64,000 nucleotides of DNA, taken from positions 4,005,501 to 4,069,500 of the forward strand of contig JAPFBL010001928.1 of assembly GCA_026182355.1 (NCBI GenBank). The letters run 5' to 3'. Below are positions 33,481-46,000 of the stretch, piece by piece; positions within the stretch are counted from its first letter, which is position 1; each line of letters opens with the position of its first letter. Under the pieces are notes generated by a model. It ran no database searches, was not told where the DNA came from, and was given only the letters and a program-made list of their open reading frames with translations. The DNA comes from Hermatobates lingyangjiaoensis (Eukaryota > Arthropoda > Insecta > Hemiptera > Hermatobatidae). A program made the translations under genes and the position numbers.

Positions 33481-35090
33481 ATACTTTTCCTAACTTTAAT
33501 GTGTCACTTGTAATCTTGACTTACTATGAAATATATGCAAAGTAGAACATATGCTACCCCAATAGGGATAGCAAGCACAAGAAGCTTTGTAAGGGCTCTA
33601 ATAAGACGTAGAGTAGTCTGCGGTCAGCTTTGCTATTTGCCGTGTGACCTTCTAACAGCAGACTAGCACCTTGCTGCAGTGTTAACTTACTCTTTCATTT
33701 TGCCCTCATTATTATGGCTATTTCTTCATCATCCTTATAAACAGATACAACTCCTTTTAGTGGTAGAACGTGTTAAGCATTATCGTTTAGACTTGACAGG
33801 TTAATTGTAATACTCAATTTTGATTCTTCACTACCCTGTTTATCTTAATTAAGTTGCTTGTTCTCTTGGCTCTGACAGAGTGTATTAATTGCATTTAATT
33901 AATTTAGGAAACGCCTAACTATGGCATAAATTAGGTTGAGCCGTGTATAAATGGTTATGTAAAGGCCTCCTTGATTACTGTCTAAAGGTCGTGTAATTTG
34001 CGGTATGTGAAATCTATTAAAGGAATGATTTCTGCCTCAGTGTTGTTCAATCGCCTTCGCACACTGCCTTTCGCTGCCAGTGCTCTTCTAACCACGCGTA
34101 TTTCTGCGTTCATTTTATGTGGCCAGTCATAAACTGTGCCTTTGTGAAGCTTATTAGCTTATTAGTTAGGGACCTATAACGAACACCTCAGTTCATACAG
34201 ACTCGGGGCCAACTTCACATACTTTCCGAGTACTAAATATTCTATCACTGGTTATGAAAACTCCACAGTCATGTCTAAGGTTCGTAACCTTCATTTTGCT
34301 GCACTACCAGTAAACAAGTAGATCGTACCTGACCTTTGTTGCATTCGCATTTCACCTAGATTATGTTTTCTTTAGTGCATTTTTCCTTTTCTTCACTTAA
34401 CAAGCTACCTAATGATTTAGTTTTTAATAAACTCCAAACTGCTATATTGGAATCATATTTTTTATCCTCTAGCACTTAATTCTTAACTTTAAAAGAAAGC
34501 AACTGAATTATGGGTACTAAACCTTACAACGAAACTGATTTTAAAAGTTTATAAGTAAGCTCCTTTGAAATAAAACGCATAAAAAATCTGCAGGGTTTTT
34601 TGTTATGCAGGGAGAAACGTCTCATAACAACGCGTTTGCTAACTTTTATTTGTTTACTGTTTGGTATTTAGGATAAATACAAAAATGTTTATGCTTTCTT
34701 CTACAGAATATGAGAAATTGAAGTATGTATTCTACTGGTGAAGCAGTAAAAGTAGACAAGAATTAGAATAGTATGAAGGGCTTATGATATATTTATCAGT
34801 GTATGATGGAATACTTGGAATGAACACAACCGTATGGTGGACGCAACTATTTCCTATAAAATTATGCACGAAGATCAATTGAATGAGTTTATGGGAACGC
34901 CTTAGATTATTGACTTTGATACCTGTGTAGGGTCGTTGTTTATTTGCTTTTCATCATGCTGTCTGAAATCGGTAATCAGGGGAAATGGTCAATCCAAACG
35001 TAGTGTTATATCGTTATGTTCACGAATCGTATATAACATATTTATTGAATAGTAGCAGTAAATTGAAACTTTGATGATGAGCATTCCATT
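33481..35090. other. no gene recognised; candidate conserved block 33540-34200
   Basis: 33540-34200 is non-repetitive and less AT-rich, with TTAATTGCATTTAATTAATT near 33885. It could be a regulatory block. The rest is AT-rich. Confidence 0.3.
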
Positions 35091-35108
35091 GGGGGGGGGG
35101 GGGGGGGG
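35091..35108. repeat. G18 homopolymer
   Basis: Eighteen consecutive Gs. Confidence 0.95.
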
Positions 35109-35286
35109 CTGATGATTGGATGAAATATATTGACTCCTATATCACTTTGTCGGGAAAGGTTAAAGAAAGACAACACATCCTGTAACCTTTTTAATTTTAA
35201 ATGTTAAAAAAAACACAGTAGGCTAAAAGGGATATTGTGGTAATGCTATTGACAAAATGTTTGTAAAAAAATTTGTGATTTTACCT

Positions 35287-35493
35287 TTCTGTGTCATTTG
35301 ATCAATGGAGGGGCACAAAATGACTACCTTACCTAGCATACAAGATTGGTATTATCCTGATTTCTCGAAGATTTGACTGTTTGTGCAATTATTATTACTT
35401 CAGTAAAGGTAATACTTCTAGTTCATTCTTTGTGTTTCTTCAATAGTATTTTACATTTAATTTAACCTATAAATATTTCTATTTTCTCCAGAC
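35287..35493 (+). repeat. direct repeat, copy 1 (about 207 bp)
   Basis: Matches 36970-37178 along its length with scattered substitutions, including ACCTAGCATACAAGA, TTACTTCAGTAAAGGTAATA and GTGTTTCTTCAATAGTATTT. No coding capacity. Confidence 0.85.
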
Positions 35494-36279
35494 CTTTGTT
35501 TTATTTTTGTTCAACTTCAATCTCCTCTATGATCAAGTTAAATAATTCATTCCTAGTTTGCTTCTCAGTCTTGCATTGTTTCTGTACAATTATACAGAGT
35601 TCCTTCGATAATGATAGTAATTAGAACTTGCGATAAAATAGCTTTAATCTCAAGTTACGACTGGTGTCGTAATGAAGCATTGTTGAGTGACGTGGCAGGT
35701 GTTTGACTGGAGTTCACACAGCAGGTCTTGATAGAGGGCGTCGTTTGAATTCCAACGGAGTTAAAATATCTTCTGATAAGAATTATCTAATCAACCATGA
35801 CTCGCCACTCGGAAAGGTAAATATTTGAAAATAACTATTGGAGTTAAAGCTTTTAGATTATTTTAAATTAAAAAAAGAAAACTACCTTTTTAAACTGTGC
35901 TAATTTAATAATAATAATAGTTACTTAACATAATCTAGCAAGGCCTCAAACATGGCCGGGACTGGATCTGAAAATATGGAAGTTCAATGTGTCTTCTTGC
36001 GTACTATAGAAATACCTAAATGAGGACGAGGTTCATTTTTCATTTCTTCTAATATACCCTTTTCTCAAAATTATTCCATAGGAATGTATTTTCCTTTTGA
36101 CTTTCTGCTCAGAGCCATGATATTATTCCAGCTTTCCGAAATTTTATCTATCATTTTACATGGTAGTAACTGGAGGATTCCTGTATTGAAACAAATAAAA
36201 TATTCATTTAAAAAAATAGTTTAAATTTATATATAATTTAAAAAGTGTTACGTTTTTAGCATTTTTTACCCTTTACGAA

Positions 36280-36555
36280 AACGATATTAATTCTGAGGTA
36301 AAATGGATAACAAACAAAAGTCTCCACGCAAATGAAGTTTTATTCAACAACAACGCGTTTCGAACACTTTAATGTTCATCATCAGGAAGACACCAAGGAT
36401 GTGTTCCAGTGAAAACAATTCAGGAGTTGTTGTTGTTGTTGTTGAATAAAACTTCATTTTGTGTGGAGACTTTTGTTTGTTTATCCATTTTATCTCAGAA
36501 TGAGTAAATTCCACACAATTACGGATTGAACAACTAATGATTTAACGATATTAAT
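36280..36555 (-). mobile_element. foldback element, family F, with 12-bp TSD
   Basis: AACGATATTAAT at 36280-36291 and 36544-36555 bounds a 252-bp insert. Inverted arms run 36292-36354 and about 36428-36500 (TCTGAGGTAAAATGGATAA and its inverse, then AAGTTTTATTCAACAAC). The core is on the minus strand at 36358-36385: CTGATGA, T, GAACA/TGTTC hairpin, GAAACGCG. The right end carries an extra tail, CCACACAATTACGGATTGAAC, also seen at 11834-11903. Confidence 0.75.
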
Positions 36556-36819
36556 GTTGCTGCGAATTATTTTATTAAATTTTAATTTCTGCCTTACTTT
36601 TAAATGAGTTCCAAGTTCGATTATTCAAATGACTTGAGATAATCATATTTTTATGAATTCACTCCGTTGTCTGGGAATGTTAGAATGTGAGTATCTTGAA
36701 GCTATTTGTGAACCTCGAAGAGTATAGGTTTAGTCTACGATAGGCGGCTTGGCTTTAGCACTCAATGTACCATAATAGGCCATTATCGCCGTAACACTAG
36801 ATTTTTTTTTGAGAGATAG

Positions 36820-36965
36820 GAAGTTATGTACCGTCCCTCGTTGGGATTTAAAGATGTCGATCCCGATACTGTGCCATGTCAGGTACTGGATAAAGATCCT
36901 TACTGCAATAGGAATTTAAAATTAGCACTCCTATAGTGTGCCCCGCTCATCACTAAAATGGGTGT
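36820..36965 (+). repeat. decayed SINE 3' body
   Basis: CCGTCCCTCGTTGGGAT, GTCAGGTACTGGATAAAGATCC and CACTCCTATAG correspond in order to parts of the SINEs at 59536 and 61983. The tRNA-like head is missing. Confidence 0.5.
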
Positions 36966-36969
36966 TAAA

Positions 36970-37178
36970 TTCTGTGTTATTTGATCATTGGAGGGCTACA
37001 AAATGACTGATCCCTTACCTAGCATACAAGAATGGTATTATCCTGACTTCTCGAAGACTTGACTGTTTGTACAATTGTTATTACTTCAGTAAAGGTAATA
37101 TTCCTAGTTCATCTTTTGTGTTTCTTCAATAGTATTTTACATATAATTTAACCTATAAATATTTCTCTTTTCTCAAGA
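36970..37178 (+). repeat. direct repeat, copy 2
   Basis: Second copy of 35287-35493, 1.68 kb downstream. It is followed at 37195-37240 by AAACAAACAAA-rich sequence like the tail of the SINE at 59536, so it may have split a SINE. Confidence 0.85.
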
Positions 37179-37240
37179 TCTCCTAGAACAGGGTTATAGA
37201 ATATGAAATCCTATAAGTGTGGGTGTTGGAAACAAACAAA

Positions 37241-38470
37241 AAATTATGCTCCGAAATAATGAAACGTTAGTGAAGCTCAATACGTCTAAAAATGTAAGGA
37301 ATGCCACATTTGTTGTCCTGAAATCTGCTGTAAAATAAATGAAGAAGCCGTTGTGAGGAGGAAATTGTTTTAGCAAAATACTGACGGGGACCATGTAGAC
37401 ATTACACATGAAGGAGCAGATGGTATTGGCATGTGTACAGAAAACCCAGTTCATTTAAGTTCTACCAGTCTTAACACATAAATGTTCATTCCCTAGTGGT
37501 AACTCGTTCATCATTAATATCGTTCAATGTTTTTATTCATATATGAAACGTTCAACATATTTATATCAAAATTAAGTTATAAATATATAATTTATATTAT
37601 AATTTTTCCATTATTGATTTGTAGGAACTTGGAAATGCAACTTGTTTGTGGTAACTAAAGTTAAATTCATCTTTTCTGTCATCCAGAAAACTCCATGTTT
37701 GAATATTTTACTTTATGAACCAGAGAGGAAAGAATTCATTCGCAAATATAATATAAATCTGAATGAATCTTTGCTTACTGGAGTTGTTTAAATATGTGCG
37801 AGATATATTTATGTTACAAATTAAATTTATTTGACTTTATGAGTTCTTTCATGGTTATTTGGGTATAAAATATGTGTACTTGTTAAAGAAACGATCAAAT
37901 TGTTTATTTATGACACACAACATAATGGGACTCATTTTCTATTTATATTGTTGTCGAGGAGGCAGTTCCCTATGTTTAAGCATTGAAGTATATGGAAGGA
38001 TTTCACGATAACATTTCATTCTTAATTTGACTGTGGTCAATAAGTCATAGTCCCATTCCAGATTTTCATATTGTGGTTTAATACAACTATTAAATTCTTG
38101 GTAAATGAGTTTTCATCTCATCACGTTCAAACTTACGAAATAATCTATTTTCGCTGTTCAAGCAAGCGAGTTCATCAGTTCGTAACCACTATTCGTCTGT
38201 CTTCTGCACTCATTGTCAAGGTATGTACTGTGTACAGAAGGATTCTAGTGTAGGCAAATGAGTTGAGTGAGGGCGCTGATTGGCTGTTCAGGTGAAGTTA
38301 TAATTGTTATTATCAGTCTGGGGGCCTAAGAGTTATTACAGACTCGGGTTCATTGCATCCAAAATGTCCTACATGTGGACAAATGAAAATAATATGCTAA
38401 GTTTCAAAACTTCGACTTCGTTAATGATCGTCTTCTCGAGAGGAAGTGGTACAATGAGATGTCAATCCAT
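37241..38470. other. no gene recognised
   Basis: AT-rich unique DNA; nothing recognised. Confidence 0.35.
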
Positions 38471-38490
38471 TTATATATATATATATATAT

Positions 38491-38676
38491 TCAGGTAACT
38501 CACCACAAATTAGAGAAGATAGTCGCTCTAAGGCCTTTCGTTTTCACGTCGTCAGAGAGCAAGTGAATACAAGTTGTAAGCAGGTTATGAATTCACTTGC
38601 TCTCTGACGACGTGAAAACGAAAGGCCTTAGAGCGACTATCTTCTCTAATTTGTGGTGAGTTACCTGAATATTTAT
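38491..38676. mobile_element. foldback element, family D
   Basis: Near-perfect palindrome bounded by ATTCAGGTAACTCACC and its inverse. Cores: minus 38536-38555, plus 38604-38623 (CTGACGA, C, short GT/AC stem, GAAA). GCTCT (38599-38603) pairs exactly with AGAGC (38630-38634) after the linker GGCCTT. The stem I complement is the clearest in the window. Confidence 0.7.
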
Positions 38677-38704
38677 ATCACGTGTTATTGTGACAATTTT
38701 CTAT

Positions 38705-38747
38705 ATAATATATATATATATATATATAATATATATATATATATATT
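38705..38747. repeat. (TA)n microsatellite
   Basis: Interrupted TA run between two foldback elements. Confidence 0.9.
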
Positions 38748-38752
38748 AGTTC

Positions 38753-39083
38753 TTTTAAAACTTATGCATATTTCTAATTTAACACCTTTTCAGATTAATT
38801 TTTCTAATCTTCTCACCTCTGGCTTCCATAAGTTCGGGACAAGATATATCAGAATTAGTAATATATCAGTTCTCCGAAATTTTTATTTTTATATACCAAC
38901 ATGTTTCGATCCACATAGCCATTTTCAAGGCTATTGTTATACAGTTTGTTATAGTTTCACAACATACATAACGTACAAAACTAAACAATAACTAAAATAA
39001 GCACAATGTCACAGAGGTGAGAAGATTGTAAAAATTAATCCGAAAAGGTGTTAAATTAGAAATAGGCATAAGTTTTATTAAAA
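38753..39083. mobile_element. foldback element, family H
   Basis: Inverted ends: TTCTAATTTAACACCTTTTC ... CTTCTCACCTCTG (38771-38822) and the complement at 39011-39065. The interior contains, on the minus strand, CCTTGAAAATGGC ... GGATCGAAACATG, a degenerate version of the CTGANGA/GAAA core. Confidence 0.6.
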
Positions 39084-39117
39084 GTTGTATAAATGAAGTC
39101 CTGCTCCCCAAATATAC

Positions 39118-39118
<1 letters not shown>

Positions 39119-39147
<29 letters not shown>
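39119..39147. repeat. (TA)n microsatellite
   Basis: TA run to the right of the family H element. Confidence 0.9.
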
Positions 39148-39149
<2 letters not shown>

Positions 39150-39151
<2 letters not shown>

Positions 39152-40012
39152 ATTTGACATAAACACGTGAATCAACCAAAGTTTAAGAATCTACCTGAAC
39201 TGTTTGGGAAAATATTTTATCCTTGTGCTTTTTTTTTCACCATATGATTTTTCTAAATAAACTGTTGTTATTGTTCCTTGGATTCTTCATCTTTGATTTG
39301 ACGTAATCAAATTAAAGTGAGTTGGTCAAATTAAGTATATGTCGAAGTTAGTGGTTAGCGTTTCTTACGAAGCTGCATGCAACAGAATTTTTTAATGTTT
39401 AAAAAGACGAGACTAAAGCTGCTGGTAACCATAAACCTAGTTTTGACATAATTGGCCTAAATGAATTGAATTAATTTAGGGTTTGTCTGCGGCTAGGCAT
39501 TGTGAAGTGTAAATAGTGGGGATATTAATACTGAAGACAATCGGCCAGCAGGTGCTGGGTTTTTAGGTGGTCAGTGGAAGTTTTGATTAGAAGCCCTGCT
39601 TTCCCGCCGCTATTATATGGGCATTGTCCTCCCTTGGGGCGCCAAGGCTTCCACTTTCCATTTCCAGGTGAATATCCCTCTGTAGACATTTTCCAATTTC
39701 CCTTGCTTTTCAATATTAATATTAGGCACATTTGTCGGTTGTTTGTTATCCTCCCTCTGACACCAATCCCACTCCGTTTTTGCTGTTGAACCAACGCATT
39801 TGTTTTAATCTATTTTTACATTCTCGCTAATTATGTAAATTATTGAAATAGCGTCATAAAGAAACAATTAACTAGAGCTTATACCATGGCGTTATAGTTA
39901 AGTTGACCTCTGGAGGTTGCCTGGTTTGTTCCTATTTGTTTCTTCAATAACTGAACAACCCATTTTATACTAAGTTTAATTTTAGACCCGTTTAATACCA
40001 CACTCGTATTTG
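39150..40012. other. no gene recognised
   Basis: Unique DNA with a GC-richer stretch at 39520-39780. No family recognised. Confidence 0.3.
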
Positions 40013-40022
40013 GTACACACAC

Positions 40023-40071
<49 letters not shown>

Positions 40072-40091
40072 TACATACATACATACATACC
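40013..40091. repeat. (CA)n then (CATA)n microsatellite
   Basis: CA run grading into about six ACAT units. Confidence 0.95.
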
Positions 40092-40829
40092 CCACAACAA
40101 TCAGAATGACCATCATTCTGTCGGCTAATTAATAATTAAGTTGTATGCTCTATTCATAATCGGTTAATAGGAATTATTCATACTGTCTCATGCTTTTCGA
40201 GTTACTACATGCAAGCTGAGAGGGATGTATTGTTTTTATAAACCCCTTTTGTGAGGAGTGGTTTGTTCATGCCGGATGAGTGACTGACCTGACAGCTTAT
40301 TGAGAAGCTGTTAGTGCTGTGATTCATTGGCCGGCGTTCTGACGAGCAGTGTTTACGGAAGGGAGGATCTGAATGTTGACTCAAGACGGGTGTTGGATGC
40401 CACACTTTGACTCTGCACGGTTGGTACACTTGGCAGATGAGCTCAGTCACCCCTATTAAGCAAATGCTGCCTCACTCTGAGGATTAACTTGCCTGTTGTC
40501 CTACCTCTCAAAACCCATTCATCACTCCCAGCCTGCTTGCATTAGTACTAATGTCTAATTTAAAATACATCACTTTCCCACCACCTGTTTTCAACACTGT
40601 CAAATGTCTAAAATAAATAGTTCAAGTAATAAAATATTACTTTCATTTTTATTTTAAATTTATTTCACCATTGAAGTTTACAAGGAGTGATCGATAGCCG
40701 TAGGGACTAATGTGTTTCCATCAAAGATGCATTAGCGGGATTTTCACCATCTTTACAGCTTTATTCATTTGCTTTTTCAATAATCATTTGTGCTGAATCC
40801 ATTGATACGCATATATATAATCAGTTCTC
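40092..40829. other. no gene recognised
   Basis: 40200-40560 is GC-richer unique DNA; the rest is AT-rich. Confidence 0.3.
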
Positions 40830-40960
40830 AAAATTCTCAAAAAACTTAATGAGCATATAGTATAGATTAGAACACTTACAGTCTTAACTTTTCGGTTTAA
40901 GCAACATCAAGATGAAGAGAAGAGAGCACAGGGTGCCGGCTGAACGACTGTTGACAACTG
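40830..40960 (-). repeat. decayed family C fragment
   Basis: GAACACTTACAGTCTTAACTTTTCGGTTTAA follows family C order, but the core has decayed. Confidence 0.45.
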
Positions 40961-41186
40961 ATAGTAGTGCAGCCACAAACATGTACGATCAGTGAAAACA
41001 TTGATTGAAAAGGTATAATTTAGAAGAATTGAGAGAAAAGAACAGATTCAATAGCGTAAACAAATAGGAATAAAATTAATGGTAGATCATTGATTAACAA
41101 TTAAACAACTTGAATTAATAGTAGAATATAACTATAATTAAGCTTATAATTAAGTTAACAAATGCCATAATATATATATATATATA

Positions 41187-41371
41187 CTTTGTCGTTGGAA
41201 ATAGGATCCGAAACGGACAAATATAGTTCAATGTAGAAAAAAAACATAGAGAAATAAAAAAATCAGGGTCTCCAATCGTCTCTGTACCAGTGCGCTTGGT
41301 TTCCCTCCCTTCTCTTCTGAAGACGGTTCAAACGGAATATTAGGGACTGTAAGTGTGTGCTTTTCATTTCT

Positions 41372-41372
<1 letters not shown>
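41187..41372 (+). mobile_element. family C element, internally deleted
   Basis: Left end CTTTGTCGTTGGAAATAGG, then a jump to the right arm GGTCTCCAATCGTCTCTG. CTGAAGA at 41317-41323 is followed by CGGTTCAAACG and GAAT instead of GAAA. (TA)n runs flank the left end and a (CT)n(AT)n run the right. Confidence 0.6.

Positions 41373-41434
<62 letters not shown>
41373..41434. repeat. (CT)n(AT)n compound microsatellite
   Basis: CT run switching to an AT run. Confidence 0.95.
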
Positions 41435-41440
<6 letters not shown>

Positions 41441-42109
41441 ATTTTCCAAACCTCTCACAAGTATTATGAAAGGCCACATCTGTAGAGTCTCTTATTTTAG
41501 CAAAAATCTTAGCACAATGTATGCCATTTATTATTGGACGCCCCCACCTGCTTGTTATTAAGAAGCAAAAGTATAAGAATCGCGGACAAAACTTAAACCA
41601 TTTAACAAAAATACAAAACTGTAGTTCGGGACTACAGTTACTGGTATATGGTATTGTGAGTATATGGTATAATTATTTGGTCAAATATGCTCTAGGACAG
41701 GTTTAAGGCAACTAATATGCAGATCTCAGAAGACTAAAACAATTTATCTAAAACAATTTACATAAATGATTAAAATTACAAATTAAATCTCATCGGAAAA
41801 ACATAAACAAGAATAAAAAAACACTTCTCACAATTGAATAACCTTGGAACATAAGTAATATGTAAAAAAAAAAGGTGCAGAATGTAAATTACAACAGCAT
41901 AATACTAATCAAATAAGTCCACAATTTACAGGAACTTTAGTTAATTTCTCACTCAGTTGGGTTTTAACATAAAAGTACAATGCTATGTACACAGCTAGTT
42001 AGTTAATCGATACAAACAGAACAAATACAAGAAAGCAGATATGCAATAATTACGATTTTTTAATACTGAATTATAACTTAGTTTGATCCCGTACATAAAC
42101 TACAGACCC
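41435..42109. other. no gene recognised
   Basis: AT-rich; nothing recognised. Confidence 0.35.
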
Positions 42110-42345
42110 ACAATCTATATGTATAAAGTTCGTGAGTTTGTTTGTTTGTTTGTTCACCGTGGAGATAGAGACCTGAAATTATTTTGATCTTTACTTTTGT
42201 TGTGACTGGCTTTGCTATAGTTGTATTACATAATAACAAATCGTATTAGGGGGTCAGGGTAGCCCAGTGGCTTGCGTACTCGCCTCGACTTTCTACAATA
42301 TTATTTAATAATATTTATCATGGTGGGGGGGGGGGGGAGTCAGGG
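42110..42345 (+). repeat. Helitron-like 5' end and tRNA-SINE-like head
   Basis: TCTATATGTATAAAGTTCGTG followed by (GTTT)n resembles the 5' start of many animal Helitrons. GGGTAGCCCAGTGGCTTGCG at about 42255-42275 is a tRNA-type A-box head, also seen at 46095 and 46380. A G13 run is at 42325-42337. Confidence 0.4.
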
Positions 42346-43239
42346 TAGCCTATAATATATAAAATAAGCTATTACATTAAAGGTTAAATATGAATAATTT
42401 TAGAAACAAACTTCAACACAACTGTGTGATAAAATACAAATGTTCTAAGGTAATATTACAAAGACACATTTCTTTCATTAATGTTATTTTATGTTGGGTA
42501 AATAAATAGAATATTTCAATTTACGAGTTTTGTTTGTTTTAAATATATTTCATTGTATATATAACTTGAATTGATGTTTTATTTATTTATGTCATGAAAT
42601 AAATTATTTGTTTTTTTTACTTTTAATTGTTTTTTATTTTGCTCAATATACTTACTGTTTATATATCTTGAATCATGTTAAGAATACTATATCAAAAGCT
42701 TGGGCCATATTAGAATCTGTTTCCGTGCCTTAATAACAAGAAACAACAATTAAAATTACCTGTGTCAATCATGTTCAATGAATTTATTTCAATAACTATT
42801 GCTATAATTTCTGAGAAACGTAAAGGGTCACGAGTAGTCTAGTTATTAAATAATACTAATAGTAATTTATTGCCTAGTTTGTCTCCGTTCAAACTTGTTT
42901 CTAAATTCTAGTTCACAAAGCTTTCAATATATAAATAATTTGTTAATTACATTTCACCTCTGCTATTCCTTGATATGAAGTTATATCTGACGATTCAGGT
43001 TTTTCTGACATGTGCAGCTATACCTAGTACTGATTTTTATTATAGTTTTGTTTCTTCATTTGAAATTACTATCAATAGGATATGAATACAATTTATTGCT
43101 TATTAATTAGATGTTTACGGAGGAGTACAGAGGTGGCGTGGGAATATGTAAATGACTTTTGTGAGACTGATTATTGATTGTGTTTATCCTTATGAGTGAA
43201 ATAATAATGTTTGAAATAAGTTGTGATATTCATGTATAC
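42346..43239. other. no gene recognised
   Basis: AT-rich; nothing recognised. Confidence 0.35.
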
Positions 43240-43962
43240 CAGTGTTTCTCAAACTTTTTTAAATATTGCACCCCTTAAGACACTATTTGATTTACCACCG
43301 CCCCCTAAAGAATTTAATTGTATAATATACAATATTTTTTAAATTTCAAAATGTATTACATGTAAATAAATTCTAAGGTGCAGAAAAATGTTAGATAAAC
43401 TCAAACATTGTTTAAATTCATTTTTTTTTGACAAGAATTGAATTTACACAAATAAGTTTATAAACCGAACTGGAATTTCCAGTGTCGTTTGTTTGTCGTG
43501 TAGACAGCTCTTTATGGCAGTTACTCATTGGTACATAATAGGTAACATGTAATATCTAGAGATGTACTTGACTATGTAGAACCGTATCTTTCATTCATTC
43601 TTCAGATATAATACAATTTTCCGCCGCAAATAACCCTCTTCACACCACAAAACTTAACTGTTGACTGACGGAGCTTACTCGGTGATTACATTCAACAAGA
43701 TGGAAAACAAGAACAGTCGGAGGTTTTCCCGCGTGCCATACACAATGACTGCAGTGTGAGTTCTCCTAGTCATAGAACAAGTAGTAAATAGAATTCTTTC
43801 AACCTATTTATTACTTAAATAACTGTATATTCAACCTCTCTTGTATGTTCAACGTTCCCTTCTGTATATTCGAAACCCCCATAAAAGGCGGCATTTCCTA
43901 CCGCCCCCTTAACTTCTTTAACGCCCCTATGGGGGCAGTACGGACCACTTTGAGAAACACTG
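43240..43962. mobile_element. hAT MITE, 723 bp
   Basis: Inverted termini CAGTGTTTCTCAAACTT and GTTTGAGAAACACTG (the latter preceded by a short CACT spacer), with subterminal CCGCCCCCT motifs at both ends. The flanks ATGTATAC (43232-43239) and ATGTGTAG (43963-43970) agree at six of eight bases. No transposase. Confidence 0.8.
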
Positions 43963-44022
43963 ATGTGTAGGAATGGCACAGCTCAGAAAGAGTGGTAAAA
44001 CACCTCAGTAGCAGGCGCTCTG

Positions 44023-44091
<69 letters not shown>

Positions 44092-44590
44092 TATTCTAGT
44101 CTTTCTCCTCTGTCTTATCTCTGTTTTTTTTTGTAGAGCTAAACAGATATTCATGGCACCTATATCGATATCATAAGGGTCATCCTTCGATTTGTGAATA
44201 TAATATTGTTTGCCTGGAGACAAGTAGGGCGGTGGTTATGGGGTGTCAGGAGGAGTTTGCTGCAGGGAGCGGCTGTGTTGACAGTTTGTACGAGTCAAGT
44301 CGATTTGCTCCTCGCAGGCTGAGAACTGGAAGGCGAGGCGAGGCGTTGGTTGGGCCTGGTTGCCAGTCAATTGAGTTGGTTTGTCGGCAAACTTTGATTG
44401 GTTTCCCCGATCAAGTAGACAGACTAGGCAGTGGAATCTTAACTACTTGTTATCTGTGGTGCCAGGCCGCCAGCCTCTATTGTCCCTTCAGGCCTTCTAA
44501 TCCGCCTCTACCTTTGTCTCCACTCAACAATCCTTACCCATCTTACGTCACAAAAACAACTTATTTCTTTTGATTCGTATCAAACTGTAA
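43963..44590. other. (CT)n run and unique GC-richer DNA
   Basis: 44029-44091 is a (CT)n microsatellite. 44220-44560 is GC-richer, non-repetitive and shows no recognised gene. Confidence 0.4.
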
Positions 44591-45315
44591 ATCTTTATAA
44601 ATAAAATAATGATTTTGTCTGTACATTGCTTAGAACTGACTCATTTCAAGTTTTCTTTACGTTTCATACATTGGAGAAACCGAATCCACCCTTAGAAAAA
44701 TTTCTGTCGGTTTGTCGGTTTGTCGGTTTGTCGGTTTGTCCGCAAAACTTTGTCACAGGTAAACTCAGCTACCATAAGACATATAAAGCTGAAACTTTTA
44801 CAGTAGATTTGTGTAGGTCTAACTTAAAATATAGGCTATGAATTGATTGGAAATTCAACGTAGAAGTGAAGTTATGGACGTTTAACGCAAAAATGTTTGT
44901 CACAAGTAAACTCAGCCACCATAAGACATAGCGAGCTGAAACATTGACACTGGATTTGTGTGTGCCTAACTTAAAATATGGGCTCTAAATAGATTATTAA
45001 TTCAGTACAGAAGCGAAGTTATGGGGCTTTTAGCTGTATTTTCCTAACTTCACAGACAAGTTTGTTTTGAAAATACACAGGTGTGGCAAGTAGGTATTGT
45101 TAGTTGATTTTAATTTCAATTGAGCATATGAATATATTGCGTATTTGACATCATTGAAATGGTGTTTCACAGAGTTAAGGATGTACTATCTATTGAGAAT
45201 AAATGTTTTGTAAACGAGCAATTCTCAACTCTTAATATGAACAGGGAGGAAAAATCAACAAACAAGTTCTTACGCTATATGAAGCCGAGGAAAGAACTTA
45301 CAAGTCAGTAAAGAG

Positions 45316-45676
45316 ATTGGATTAGTGACGAAGAAGCAGTTCATTATCTAATTGAATTTCTTGACTCTGAATTTATTTCTCCTGGACTGCCTGCTCATGA
45401 GTAAAAACTTAAAGTAGAGCACCAATCATGCTACAATTTAGTAGCAGTAACAAATTTCATGTTACGAAACATGAGTGCCCCAAAACTGTGCAACGGGACA
45501 CGACTCTGAGTTCGTGCTCTACACAGATATGCCATAGAGGCGGACATAATGACTGGATGTGGTATTGGGGAGTCTGTGTGTATACTTCACATACCATTGA
45601 TTCCGAGCCACTGTCTGTTTACGTTGAAATGATTGCAAAGTCGGGTCAGAGTCTATTTCGCAATGACGTTAACTAA
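45316..45676 (+). pseudogene. Helitron Pif1-type helicase C-terminal remnant
   Basis: SDEEAVHYLIEFLDSEF then SPGLPAHE*KLKV (stop at 45402) then, in another frame, LRNMSAPKLCNGTRL (about 45461-45507) match the stretch YPxEFLNSLxPSGLPxHxLxLKVGxxxMLLRNLxPxxGLCNGTRL of Helitron RepHel proteins. Further on, EMIAKSGQSL (about 45628-45657) looks like a damaged copy of the motif MTINKSQGQSL. In a live Helitron this helicase unwinds DNA during rolling-circle transposition. Here it has at least one stop, frameshifts and no Rep domain. Confidence 0.75.
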
Positions 45677-45921
45677 GTCGCAAAGGGAGACTTCATCTAA
45701 CGCAGGAATACAAGGTAGCAAAACCAGGTTTTTCTCACATGGTCAAATGTAGTTTACATGCTCAACGGTCAGAGGTTTCAACTCTCTCTTCTACCATGAA
45801 CCTGAAGGACAGACAGCTAATGTAGTGTATAAGCTGGAGGCATTTGTTTAACACTGTAGTAATAATGGTATTTTCTACTATTCTATAATTTCTAATGACA
45901 TTTTGAAATACCAAAAATGAC

Positions 45922-46000
45922 GGAACTTCTGATTCCTCCGTGGTATAGCCGAAAGGCAATAGGCACACGGCAATAAACCAAAACAGGAACTTCTGATTCC
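45922..46000. repeat. 49-bp insert inside the Helitron end with 15-bp duplication
   Basis: GGAACTTCTGATTCC occurs at 45922-45936 and 45986-46000, around 49 bp that read CCGAAAGGCAATAGG ... CACACGGCAATAAACC. The second Helitron copy lacks the insert, so the 15-bp repeat is a target duplication. The insert may be a severely 5'-truncated LINE or SINE. Confidence 0.65.
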
